Positions 1 to 11,200 of a stretch of 64,000 nt of DNA are shown one piece after another. Origin of the DNA: Rapana venosa (taxonomy: Eukaryota > Mollusca > Gastropoda > Neogastropoda > Muricidae); the NCBI GenBank assembly GCA_028751875.1, contig CM054144.1, positions 17,887,799 to 17,951,798 on the forward strand, written 5' to 3'. Position 1 is the stretch's first letter, and each line of letters starts with the position of its first letter. Below the pieces are notes generated by a model. It saw only the letters and a list, made by a program, of their open reading frames with translations. It had not been told where the DNA came from and made no database searches. Position numbers and translations under genes: made by a program.

Positions 1-1180
1 TGCTGAGTTACTAGGGGCACGACAGAACGAGTCAGGGTGTCGTTGTGTATGGGGAAGCCACGAGGAAAGGTTTAGGAATAGCGGCACGAAGACTGCCTGG
101 GAAGGAAAACAAAACAGCCAGAGGTGTGAAGGTGGAAGGAAGACATGCAACACAAGACAACTGGGGGTTGTTGTTTTTTTTAAAGAGTTAGATATAACCT
201 CCCATCACGGCCATACAAATGGATTGGAGGTCAGTGTAAAAAAATGATAAGGGTTCTAAATTGGAAAAAAATGAGAAGAAGAAGATTCTAACCTCCTTCA
301 TCTCATTTTTTAAATTCATTTTTTAAACAGATGTTTTCCTTTCAACTTCATTCAATGGTGTTTAGTTTGACAAAAACAAACAAACAGAAACGATCATGAA
401 TGTCTCAAAGTTTGTTGTTGGTTTGCACCATCCAGCACATGATATTAATATAGGTCTAGTGAAAAAGAAATACTGTGCTTGTGTGATAACGTAAAAAGCA
501 CGGTGGTCATAAGCAGTGTCATGGTAACGTCAGCATGTCGTTATAGGAGCATAACGGTCAACAGATGACTATGGTATTGCGCTGTATAGTACAGCCTACT
601 GCTTTTAGTCACGGTCTACCTCTCTGCACTGCCGCCAGCGCCTGGGCTTTATCACAGTTCTTGATTAAACCATCGACGCTGCGGGCAACAGCAAAGTGAG
701 AGGCTGTATGATCAGTGGCTTTCCCACTCATGAAATTCCACTTTACAGCTTAGTCTTTAGTGATCGACTATGACTCTGACTAGGAGGCTTGACTCGCACA
801 GTCCTTATGTGCTGCAGCCCTGGGGGCTGGTTGGCCTTTGGAGAACATCTCCAACGCTGACTGTCCTTATGCCCACTTGGCCGAGAGAGTGGGGATGTAC
901 TGTGGGCAAGGCATCTCCACTATAATAAAATTTCTGCCCAGTTTCCAAAACAGCAGCTGCCTCCTCTGCTGTTTTGGAGGTCATCGTCGGACACGACGGA
1001 CAAACATATATCATACATAACCTCTCTGCATGAAGTGTGACCTGCTCACCCTGGACAGAGCATGTCGCCTCAAGAGCAACCCCGTCCTTACTCTCCCCTC
1101 TCTGAATGTGTCTGTTGCTCTGTGAGAGTGGATTTTAGCACAGCAGAATATTGCCAGATTCAACACTCTCATTCCTGTGG
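1..1180. other. Non-coding stretch, no gene recognised
   Basis: Only short unconvincing reading frames are present and none resembles a known protein. A 17-base string (catggtaacgtcagcat) at about 519-535 recurs at about 2109-2125, so part of this stretch belongs to a dispersed repeat. The 780-1110 part is less AT-rich than its surroundings and could be an old retroposon fragment, but I cannot assign it. Confidence 0.4.
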
Positions 1181-1184
1181 GTTC

Positions 1185-1370
1185 TTTTGAGCGTATCCAA
1201 TGGCATATTACAGAAAGGACCTCGCTTTATCCTCTTGTTCGAAAGACTAGCACCCAGACTTCGACTCATGGTCTGGTGCATGGGGGAAAATGTTTCTGTT
1301 TAGACGGGGATCGAACCTGCAACCTGTCGCTTTCCACCAATCTACGATGCAAAAAAGCGTATGGGTGGTG
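1185..1370 (-). repeat. tRNA-derived SINE, family C
   Basis: Read on the minus strand this has a pol III box-B-like word GGTTCGATCCC (plus strand 1309-1319) followed by a body with a 'catgcaccagaccatg' block and a 'gtctgggtgctagt' block. The same order of words occurs on the plus strand at about 28390-28565, so this is one of two copies of a SINE family here. A functional tRNA is excluded because no cloverleaf can be closed. Confidence 0.6.
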
Positions 1371-1429
1371 TGTGTTTTTTTAACTGGTGCTGTAAGTTTG
1401 CGCTGTGGTAATAATGAGAAGAAGAAGAC

Positions 1430-1515
1430 TATGACAAATTCTTCTATTTCGAGGATAATGAATAAGCACTCGTGTGCTTTTTTACATCCAGTCCCCGCCC
1501 GTAGGGATACATCTT
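1430..1515 (-). repeat. SINE family A, tail-A fragment
   Basis: The reverse complement matches the 3' part of the A-tailed SINE seen complete at 21.3 kb: 'ggactggatgtaaaaaagca', then 'agtgcttattc' and 'tatcctcgaaata'. The head and middle are missing. Confidence 0.65.
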
Positions 1516-1728
1516 AATAACCCAATACTCATACTCTCATACAGTAGAAATAAATGGAAATAACCCTTTCAAAAACTAAAACAAAACAAACAACAACAAA
1601 AAGAGAAACAAATAAAAGAAACCCCCACCCCACCCCCATCCACCCCAAAAAAGAAAGGAAAAAAAAGAAGAAAAAAACAACAAAAGTCCCCCTCCTCCCA
1701 AAAAACACCCCAAACAAAAGAAAATCAA

Positions 1729-1729
<1 letters not shown>

Positions 1730-1761
<32 letters not shown>
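1730..1761. repeat. Poly-G run of about 32 bases in low-complexity A/C-rich DNA
   Basis: The flanks (1560-1850) are A-rich with short C runs and encode nothing credible. The length of a run like this is rarely accurate in an assembly. Confidence 0.9.
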
Positions 1762-1762
<1 letters not shown>

Positions 1763-2039
1763 ATGAAGAAAAAGGGAAAAACAAACAAACAAACAACCCC
1801 CCCCCAAAAAAAAACAAGGAAAAAACCCAAACTTATGAAGTCATAACAATAAACATCTACACATTGTAAAATGGTACACATAGTTGTTACACGTAACAAT
1901 TAGATATTGACATAGGGCATTCATTAAAATTCAAGTACAGCCGACAAGCCCAATATTGAAAATATAAAGTATGAATCAGGATACACAACACAACAATAAA
2001 CAACAACTATAACTATAAGCAAAACAATAAAAGGAGAGA

Positions 2040-2110
2040 GAAGAAGAAGAAGAAGAAGATGATGATGATATAGCATTTACATAGCGCTGAATCTTGTAAA
2101 GCAAACAACA
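2040..2110 (-). repeat. LINE/SINE 3' tail fragment
   Basis: An (AAG)n/(ATG)n run abuts a word meaning 'cttgtaaagcaaac' with 'atagcgctgaat', the reverse complement of the 3' terminal sequence shared with the CR1/jockey-like elements at 30.3 and 62.3 kb. Confidence 0.5.
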
Positions 2111-2280
2111 TGGTAACGTCAGCATTATCATAACGATCGGGTATGGGCCACAGCCACAAAACAGGAAAGCATGTTTTGAATGGCAAAAATCTTGTTTTGA
2201 ATGGTAAAAACCAACTGCAGCACATGGCCAGTAATCTCGAGGCTCGCTTCTCCCTCTTCTCCTTCTCACCTCTTTTTTCC

Positions 2281-2608
<328 letters not shown>

Positions 2609-2612
<4 letters not shown>

Positions 2613-4197
2613 GAAGAGGAAGCAGCTACATCAAGAGTATCCTTACCATTACCTATACTGAGGGAAGAAGTGGAAGAAGCCATTCGCAGTTTACCAGTAG
2701 GAAAGTCCCCAGGAGCAGACAACATACCAGCAGAGCTGCTCAAGCATGGTGGCGAAACAGTCATCACACATGTTACAGCTATCTGTCAGAAGATTTGGGA
2801 GACAAAACAGTGGCCAACAGAATGGACACAATCACTCATCATACCCCTGCCCAAGAAGGGGAATTTACGCCAATGCCAAAACTATAGAACAATCAGCCTC
2901 ATCAGCCACGCCAGCAAGATCATGCTCAAAGTTATTTTGAATCGACTCAAGAAGGAGGCAGAAGAACACCTTGCAGAGGAACAAGCTGGTTCAGGGCAGG
3001 CAGGAGCACAATCGAACAGATTTTTAACTGCCACATCCTGATGGAAAAACATCTTCAACATCAGAGAGACCTGTTCCACAACTTCATCGACTTCAAGAGG
3101 GCTTTCCACAGAGTATGGCACGAAGGCCTGTGGCAGGTCCTCAGAATGTTTGGCATTGAAGAAGGACTAGTGCAAACCATTCAAGCACTATACAACACCG
3201 CAAGCAGTGCAGTCCTTCTGAACAATCAGGTCGGAGACTACGTCGAAACCACAGTTGGGGTCCGACAAGGATGCCTGTTATCTCCAGTCCTGTTTAATCT
3301 GTTCTTGGAAAACATTATGAGAGAGACCATCCATAACTTTCACTCTACCATCTCCATTGGCGGCAGACCCCTCAACAACTTACGGTTTGCCGATGACATT
3401 GACCTCATGGGCGGAAGTAACACAGAGCTGCAAGATCTTACGACCAGACTTGAGAACAGAGCTGGAGCATATGGGATGGAGGTGAGCTCGGAGAAAAGTA
3501 AAGTACTTGTGAACAGCACGAGCAACGCCACTGCTAAAATTTACATGAACGGCCAGCAACTGGAGGAGGTAGACGCTTTTAAATACCTTGGGGCTACACT
3601 CACAAAGGACGGGCGATCGACGACAGAAATCAAAGTCAGACTAGCCATGGCAACATTTCCATGACAAAACTCACCACTATATGGAAAAGTAAAGAGATCA
3701 GTTTCCCAATCAAACTAAAGCTCTACAAAGCCCTAATTCAGACTATCCTGCTGTACGGAAGTGAAACCTGAACATTGACTGCTGAAACAGCAAAGCGAAT
3801 CCAGCCATTTGAAACAAAATGCCATAGAAAACTGCTGGGCATATCCTGGAGAGAGCGAAAGACCAATGAATTTGTCAAGAGTCAAATAACACGGCTGGCA
3901 GGTCCACAGGAACCCCTTCTCACCATAGTCAAGAAGAAAAAGCTGACATGGTTCGGCCACGTCACCCGCCACAACACTCTGCCAAAAACAGTACTGCAGA
4001 GAACACTCGAAGGTGGCAGAAAGAGGGGAAGACAGAACAAGTCATGGATGGACAACATCAGAGAATGGACCAGGATGAATGACTCGGCACTACTGCGCAG
4101 AGCCGAGGACCGAGATGGATGGAGGAGGCTTACCACGGCGTCGTCTTTCGTGTCTCCTCCACGACCGCCAAGGTCACGGGACTGATGATGATGATGA
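2609..4197 (+). pseudogene. RTE-like LINE copy 1, 5'-truncated and frameshifted
   Basis: This is a damaged copy of the non-LTR reverse transcriptase found intact at 5.4-7.3 kb, in the same orientation and nearly identical base for base. It keeps the RT motifs (KSPGADNIP, VRQGCLLSP, a FADD catalytic box near 3390) and the C-terminal region. It is broken in at least three places: one G is missing near 2989 relative to copy 2, one base is missing near 3655, and a W codon has become TGA at 3769-3771. The end carries a (TGA)n tail at about 4183-4198. The 5' end lies exactly where an (AAT)n array stops, so no target-site duplication can be recognised. The element cannot make a full protein. Confidence 0.88.
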
Positions 4198-4199
4198 CA

Positions 4200-4535
4200 T
4201 TGAATAAGCAGTGCATTTGCTTTTTTTTCATCAAGCCATCTATCTCAAGAAAAAAAAGAGGGAATAAAAGATCATATATATGCAGACATAGAATGAAAAC
4301 CTAATCAATGATAAACCATACAAATCAAACAAGACAAGGCAATGATATATGCATACATGGAATTAAAAACAAAACACAAAAAATTGTACAATATTAAGCC
4401 ATACAATTCAAACATTTTTTTTAAAAATCTCCGGAAATGATATCCACCATAATACAAACAAACAAGCAACAAAGAAAAAGCAAATAAAAACAAACAAAGA
4501 AGACAAAACAAAATAAAAACAGACACACCAGCTGC

Positions 4536-4566
<31 letters not shown>

Positions 4567-5427
4567 ACATACACACAAAAACCTTCAACCATACAAACAA
4601 CTGAACAAAACAAACAAAACAAGATAAAACAACAAGAACAACCACAAAAAGCAAAAAAACAAACAAACACAAACATATGTACACAACAACAACAGCAACA
4701 ATAACAAACATAAAACAAAAATAACAGCCCAAACAAATAAAGAACAGTATAGAACTAACAAAAGACGAAAAAGAGTCCAAAGTACCCCCTCCCCCTCCCA
4801 AGAAAACCACCCTAAAACAAAGGAAAAACCCAAACAAACAAACAAAAGCAAAAATAAATCAGAACTCCACCCCCACCACCACCAACAATAACAACAACAA
4901 CCAAATGGATATAAACAGAGGAAACTGGTGTATAGTTTCCTTTTAAATCATTTAAACACTTAACACACACGTACACACCCTCACCCATATCTTCTTCACC
5001 ACATATACTCATATATAAAGGAAAACAAGAAACAACCAAACAGACATTGGATTCAGAGCAAAAAAGTAAAACAAAGACACCCATTCTCTCCCTCTCTCCT
5101 GATCATATACACCATGTACATGTGGTGTTTTGTGTTTTTTTAATTTAAGGCAGAACTACCTTAATCCTTCCATCAAAGAATAAATTCAGGCAATATAAAC
5201 CCACCCAGAAATTCTAACATCAGCAATAACACTTTAAGCCATCTAATACATGGACTGGTATAACTTTTGCCTTTTTAAGCTTGAGAGGAAAACACCTTTT
5301 TCTCAATACACAAGTTGTATAGATATGTCAGTGTTTCAACAATAACCTGACTAGCGAGTTTTATAATCCGCCCATATAACTTGTCTAGATCACTGTTCTA
5401 GAATTCGTTTGCATTTTGATGCTTTCT
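4200..5427. other. Spacer between two LINE copies, A/C-rich low complexity
   Basis: 4300-4900 is dominated by caaa-type simple sequence with a poly-C run passing into (CA)n at about 4534-4577. 4900-5427 is AT-rich and looks unique. I see no exon, RNA gene or recognisable element. Confidence 0.6.
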
Positions 5428-7267
5428 AATACGTCAAGGCCAGAGAGAAGTGGATCAGTGATCAATGTGATGAGATCGAAAAAAACATGAAAGTGGGCAA
5501 CAGTAAAAAGGCATACGACACCCTGAAGAAACTCACAAACCACTTCAAACCAAATCATCAGTCATTGAAGACAGCTCCGGAAACCTCCTCACAGAAAGCT
5601 CAGCTGCATTGAACAGGTGGTCTGAATATTGTCAAGAACTGTACAACTACCCAATACAACCTGACAAGAGCATAATAGAAGAGAAAGCAGCAACATCAAG
5701 AGCACCCTCGCCATTACCTATACTGAGGGAAGAAGTGGAAGAAGCCATCCGCAGCTTACCAGTAGGAAAGTCCCCAGGAGCAGACAATATACCAGCAGAG
5801 CTGCTCAAGCATGGTGGCGAAACAGTCATCACATATGTTACAGCTATCTGTCAGAAGATTTGGGAGACAAAACAGTGGCCAACAGACTGGACACAATCAC
5901 TCATCATACCCCTGCCCAAGAAGGGGAATTTACGCCAATGCCAAAACTATAGAACAATCAGCCTCATCAGCCACGCCAGCAAGATCATGCTCAAAGTTAT
6001 TTTGAATCGACTCAAGAAGGAGGCAGAAGAACACCTTGCAGAGGAACAAGCTGGGTTCAGGGCAGGCAGGAGCACAATCGAACAGATTTTTAACTGCCAC
6101 ATCATGATGGAAAAACATCTTCAACATCAGAGAGACCTGTTCCACAACTTCATCGACTTCAAGAAGGCTTTTGACAGAGTATGGCACGAAGGCCTGTGGC
6201 AGGTCCTCAGAATGTTTGGCATTGAAGAAGGACTAGTGCAAACCATTCAAGCACTATACAACACCGCAAGCAGTGCAGTCCTTCTGAACAATCAGGTCGG
6301 AGACTACTTCAAAACCACAGTTGGGGTCCGACAAGGATGCCTGTTATCTCCAGTCCTGTTCAATCTGTTCTTGGAAAACATTATGAGAGAGACCCTCCAT
6401 GACTTCCACCCTACCATCTCCATTGGCGGCAGACCCCTCAACAACTTACGGTTTGCCGATGACATTGACCTCATGGGCGGAAGTAACACAGAGCTGCAAG
6501 ATCTTACGACCAGACTTGAGAACAGAGCTGGAGCATATGGGATGGAGGTGAGCTCGGAGAAAAGTAAAGTACTTGTGAACAGCACGAGCAATGCCACCGC
6601 TAAAATTTACATGAACGGCCAACAACTGGAGGAGGTAGACGCTTTTAAATACCTCGGCGCTACACTCACAAAGGACGGGCGATCGACGACAGAAATCAAA
6701 GTCAGACTAGCCATGGCAACATCTTCCATGACAAAACTCACCACCATATGGAAAAGTAAAGAGATCAGTTTCCCAATCAAACTAAAGCTCTACAAAGCCC
6801 TAATTCAGTCGATCCTGCTGTACGGAAGTGAAACCTGGACATTGACTGCTGAAACAGCAAAGCGAATCCAGTCATTCGAAACAAAATGCCATAGAAAACT
6901 ACTGGGCATATCCTGGAGAGAACGAAAGACCAACGAATTTGTCAAGAGTCAAATAACACGGCTGGCAGGTCCACAGGAACCCCTTCTCACCATCGTCAAG
7001 AAGAAAAAGCTGACATGGTTCGGCCACGTCACCCGCCACAACACTCTGCCCAAAACAGTACTGCAGGGAACACTCGAAGGTGGCAGAAGGAGGGGAAGAC
7101 AGAACAAGTCATGGATGGACAACATCAGAGAATGGACCAGGATGAATGACTCGGCACTACTGCGCAGAGCCGAGGACCGAGATGGATGGAGGAGGCTTAC
7201 CACGGCATCGTCTTTCATGTCTCCCCCACGACCGCCAAGGTCACGGGTCTGATGATGAATACGTCAA
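5428..7267 (+). mobile_element. RTE-like non-LTR retrotransposon copy 2 with target-site duplication
   Basis: The body runs from about 5438 to 7257 and is flanked by a direct repeat aatacgtcaa at 5428-5437 and 7258-7267, a good 10-bp target-site duplication. The element is 5'-truncated: no endonuclease domain is present and it starts within the linker upstream of the reverse transcriptase. A single frame break near 5550 separates the first 35-40 codons (containing KWISDQCDEIEKN) from the main frame. It ends in a short (TGA)n tail, as is common in RTE-type elements. Near-identity to copy 1 and the clean flanking duplication imply recent insertion. The clade is tentative: the protein is of the type often annotated 'craniofacial development protein 2-like' or 'endonuclease-reverse transcriptase'. 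Confidence 0.85.
5609..7252 (+). CDS. Non-LTR retrotransposon reverse transcriptase (partial ORF, uninterrupted)
   Basis: 547 codons are open. The protein would copy element RNA into DNA at a nicked target site. Visible parts by residue: pre-RT block KSPGADNIPAELL (54-66); NYRTISLISHASK (113-125); fingers motif GFRAGRSTIEQI (149-160); motif A FIDFKKAFDRVWH (181-193) with the first catalytic Asp; VRQGCLLSPVLFN (240-252); catalytic box FADD (282-285), a Y-to-F variant of YADD; thumb KYLGATLTKDG; and a basic C-terminal region with WFGHVTRHNTLPK and RRGRQNKSWMDNIREW. The first codon is TTG and the frame continues upstream, so the true start is lost with the truncated 5' end. No endonuclease domain is present, so this copy is unlikely to move by itself. 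It is an element gene, not a host gene. Confidence 0.85.
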   Translation: MNRWSEYCQELYNYPIQPDKSIIEEKAATSRAPSPLPILREEVEEAIRSLPVGKSPGADNIPAELLKHGGETVITYVTAICQKIWETKQWPTDWTQSLIIPLPKKGNLRQCQNYRTISLISHASKIMLKVILNRLKKEAEEHLAEEQAGFRAGRSTIEQIFNCHIMMEKHLQHQRDLFHNFIDFKKAFDRVWHEGLWQVLRMFGIEEGLVQTIQALYNTASSAVLLNNQVGDYFKTTVGVRQGCLLSPVLFNLFLENIMRETLHDFHPTISIGGRPLNNLRFADDIDLMGGSNTELQDLTTRLENRAGAYGMEVSSEKSKVLVNSTSNATAKIYMNGQQLEEVDAFKYLGATLTKDGRSTTEIKVRLAMATSSMTKLTTIWKSKEISFPIKLKLYKALIQSILLYGSETWTLTAETAKRIQSFETKCHRKLLGISWRERKTNEFVKSQITRLAGPQEPLLTIVKKKKLTWFGHVTRHNTLPKTVLQGTLEGGRRRGRQNKSWMDNIREWTRMNDSALLRRAEDRDGWRRLTTASSFMSPPRPPRSRV

Positions 7268-7613
7268 AGATTGTCATTTGCTAGAGATTAAATGGAAATT
7301 TAATATGTTTTGAATTAATACATTGTTCTAAGTAATGAAGATCATTTCGCTTGACTTGTCACATGTTTTAACTTAATTTGCTACATTTGAAAAATGGCTG
7401 TTTAATTCATCAGCTGATATGTCTCTAATGAACTGCTGACTTTCTGAAACATGTTTATTACATAACGTAGTGATTGTTATCCAAATCTGGCGAGAGTCAC
7501 TAGTGGTAATTAATGTTGACAGTAATTACGCTTTGATCTGCGTTTAATGGAATTCACTTTATTCCTTTGAATCCCAAGTTGTTCATTTGTACCAAACGTT
7601 GACATGAATAGAC
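7268..7613. other. AT-rich DNA, nothing recognised
   Basis: This lies downstream of the LINE target-site duplication and before a TA microsatellite. No gene or repeat was recognised by eye. Confidence 0.5.
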
Positions 7614-7713
<100 letters not shown>

Positions 7714-7715
7714 GG

Positions 7716-8060
7716 AATAGTAGTGGAGGAAAACAAACGCAGGTAACCACTACATACGTGGATAGTTTGATCTTTGATCTTCTGTGTGCTCATAAGCAAA
7801 AGGAATAAAGGAACTGGCAGGTGGTAAAAATCTCCACCCTTAACAACAAACAACAACAATAACAACAACAACAACAACAATAACATGGAATTTGTATAGC
7901 GCTGAATCTTGTAAAGCAAACAAATCAAAGCGCTTGCATTTATAACATTCACGGGCCAGAAGTTGCTGCAGTGGTTCGAAACTACGACCTCATGGACCCA
8001 CGAGATGTAGGCTAGGCCTAGTCAAGCACTCTTATCCACTCTTATCCACCCAGCTGCGTT
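7716..8060 (-). repeat. Composite tRNA-derived SINE (family E) interrupted by a LINE tail
   Basis: The reverse complement contains a tRNA-like head ('cagctgggtggataag', 'gggtccatgaggtcgtagtt') ending near 8055. Further on are body words near 7818-7850 ('aactggcaggtggtaaaaat', 'ctccacccttaa') that also occur at 57.2 and 46.8 kb. Between them, at about 7868-7930, is the reverse complement of the shared 3' tail 'cagcgctatacaaattccat'. The 34-base segment starting 'tagtggaggaaaacaa' recurs at about 35760. Confidence 0.55.
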
Positions 8061-8109
8061 TTCCTCCAAATTGGGGCGAATTAGATAAAAAGATAAAATG
8101 ACCTCAGGC

Positions 8110-8216
8110 TATTATTTGACGTCAGTTCCGTTTTGATCTCATACTAAGAGAAACTTCCGCTAGGCCTAGTTCGAATGGTGTGGAGCTCTAGGACAAGTGA
8201 AAAGATTAGCTTAAAA
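8110..8216 (+). promoter_or_regulatory. Putative TAF7 promoter with CRE and ETS-like sites
   Basis: Directly upstream of the TAF7 start there is a perfect palindromic cAMP-response element TGACGTCA at 8117-8124 and an ETS/GABP-type word ACTTCCGC at 8153-8160, 57 bases before the ATG. Both are typical of TATA-less housekeeping promoters in animals. I see no TATA box. Transcription start sites are not known; the assignment rests on motif identity and position. Confidence 0.55.
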
Positions 8217-11200
8217 ATGAACACAAAAGGACCTGCAAAGAAGAAAGATGGTGGTATTGATGGAGTTACTGATCTCGAGCAACAGTTCATACTTCGGTTG
8301 CCACCGGTTGGTGAAAATTCTGTCTACAATTTTCCATAGCAAAGTTTTGTATTCTAAGAAACTCGATCAGCTGGCAGATAGGCTAGTGAGATAGTGAAGA
8401 TCATAGCCATACTCTGATACTGGAGAGTGGATTTATAAAGTTCTTGATATTTGTCGTTTGGTGATCAATGACGATTTTCTGTTTTATTTGGTCTTTGACT
8501 CTTGCTTGTTTGTGGGGAGAGAGAGAATGTGTTTTTGCACACATGTAGTGTGTACACTTGTTTTCAAAATATTCAACAAAACATGTTCAAAATGTGGGCC
8601 TAATATAAAATAGTAATTTTTATTACTCATGTCTACAGGCTCAAGGTATGAATTTAATATAATTTTAATATAGATATACATATTTATCATGGAATACCCT
8701 ACTCGCCACGACCGCGCTAAGTGGAGCCAGCTGGTCCGCCGTTCGTCCACCATGCAGCGCCCCTACGACCCTGGCGGGTTACGGGACCAGTGAATAGTGA
8801 ACCCTACTCAAACATCCCACAGGTCCATGAAGTTGTGGGTTTGAATCCTGCCAGTGTCTCACTCAGTCACTGTCTGGTGAATTACTAATTCATTTAGATA
8901 GTCTGATTTTGCAGGAAGATCAATTCCAACACAGCCTTTTTATCACAAACCTATTTTGATTGCATGCACATGGTCCAGAATTGTTGCAGGTTCCTGTCAG
9001 GTCACATCATTTTCATCATAAATTATGGTTACATAACACATGCAAACCTTTTTTTCCTTCCCCTTTACGGCTTTAGAATATTTTAAATCAAATATTGTCA
9101 ACTTATAGAGTACGATATATTTATATTTATAAACAATATTCTCTCCAAATTTGAAGTGGTTTGGTTCATTCAGAAGTTATGACTATTTTTGTAATTTTTC
9201 TGAAAATGTTAAATGTGCCTTCTGCACAGGTCATTTTAGCCTTTTCTCCAACTTTGAGGCAAAATAGTTGCTAAAGGGATGACCCTACCACTCCTAAAAA
9301 AAATTACGATTAATCTGTATATATATATAATAATAATAATGTATGGAATTTATATAGTGCTGCATCTTGTAAAGCAACAAATCAAAGCGTTTTTTTTAAT
9401 ATCGAGGATAATGCAATAAGCACTCATGGGCTTTTTTACATCCAGTCCCCGTGTGTATGTGGTTTTGTAAATTTTGTCATCTTCCCATCGGCACACAATG
9501 GCCTACTCTTACAAAAAGCGGAACAGGATTTAACGTGTGCGCAAGATGTTCTGCATGCGTTCGCAGACGGGGCCTCGGTTTATATATATATATATAAACA
9601 AATTCAAACAATTTCAAGAGAAATGATTGAAAAATCTTGACACTGATGGGTCCCAAACATGGTACATTGTGAAATTTCACAAATTTAGAAAAAGGGTTAA
9701 ATTTTCAGTTTTTGGCACTTCAATTTTTTTTTTATACTTATCAGATTCTTTTAAGTTTTTGTTTCCATATTCTGTGTAGTAAGTAAAAGAGAGACTGTGA
9801 TGATTTAAGCCTTAAGCCATTAAGGGTGTACCTTGCTATTTGAAAGAAATATGATTTGTCACCAATTATATTGCGAGCACTTCACAGTAGTGTCAAACTT
9901 CAAAAGGCCATATCTTTAAAACTATTTAAGATATCACCATAATTTTTTTTGTATTATGTTTCTTTTAATAATATCTTTATTTCTAAAGCAAAAATATAAA
10001 TTATAAGCCATAACTCATAACTGCATAAAAAATGTTTGCTGCCGCTACCTAGTATCTTAGGCATCATAGGTGCATGCATATACATGTGTGTGCGTGCATG
10101 CATGCGCGTGCGTGTGTGTATGTGTGCTTAGTTTAAAGCATTTTCTTTTTTAAAGCAAAGGCTACAATTGGAAAAAAATTAGAACAAAAAGTCTGAAGTC
10201 AGAGTATGGCTGCCTATATCAGTATATGGCAGGGTACTTAAAAACAGTACACAAACTTCTCATCCAGTGTGCACTTAAATCTTAATCTCAGTGATTCCCA
10301 GGTGGGATTGGTGAGTATGACTGAGAGCACGTTCTGGGTGACCGATCCCCAGCTGGCTGATACGCAGCAATAACGAAAAAATAACAAAAACCAGAGAAGT
10401 CCATTTATGCTGAAGTTAGCCCTATCTTCTTGGAACATTGCCCAGTAGCATAAGAATGCTTTTCTTTTTTAGATCAGCATTGGTATTATCCTCTGAAATG
10501 TTACAAATAATACATAAATAAATAAATGCAGTATGAGTTTGTGAACCAATTGACAGAGTGTGTGTCACTGTGTGTGTGTGTGTGTGTGTATGTTGTGTGT
10601 GTGTTCAATATTTATTTAAGAGTGGAGGTGTTTACAATCTCCCAGGTCAACTTCAAGTGCAGACCACCCAGTGCCTTGATATTGATTCCCTCTCTGTATA
10701 CACATGTATGCAGACTCTAAGATCAAACAAACATGCATGTTAAACTTAAAAATGAAGATCCCATAATTCATGTGACATTGCCAGCATTCAGTGGCCTACC
10801 AAAACACAAACATATCCAGCATACATCCCTGAAGTTGGAATGCAGCTACCTTCAGCAGTTCAGGGTGGGCAAAATCTCACCAGGACATTGGTGAACCTTG
10901 GAGCTCTAGCCGAGGAACAGAAAAGATCAAAACTAAAAAATAAACTCATTCATCTTTCATTCTTTGATAATCTAGCTTAGTCCAGTTATCAGAAAAAAGA
11001 AACTTGAATGGGGATCTTGACAACAAACATCTTTTAGAGGATTCCTATTTCCATGTTGATGTAGTACTATGAATATGGCATTAATAGTTATCTAAATCAT
11101 AACATGTTGCTGTTATATATAATAGTTAATTAATACTTTTAATACAATAATAGTGATAAAACATGATCCTCTCAGTCTTGGGTGTACAGAAGCTAAAAAC

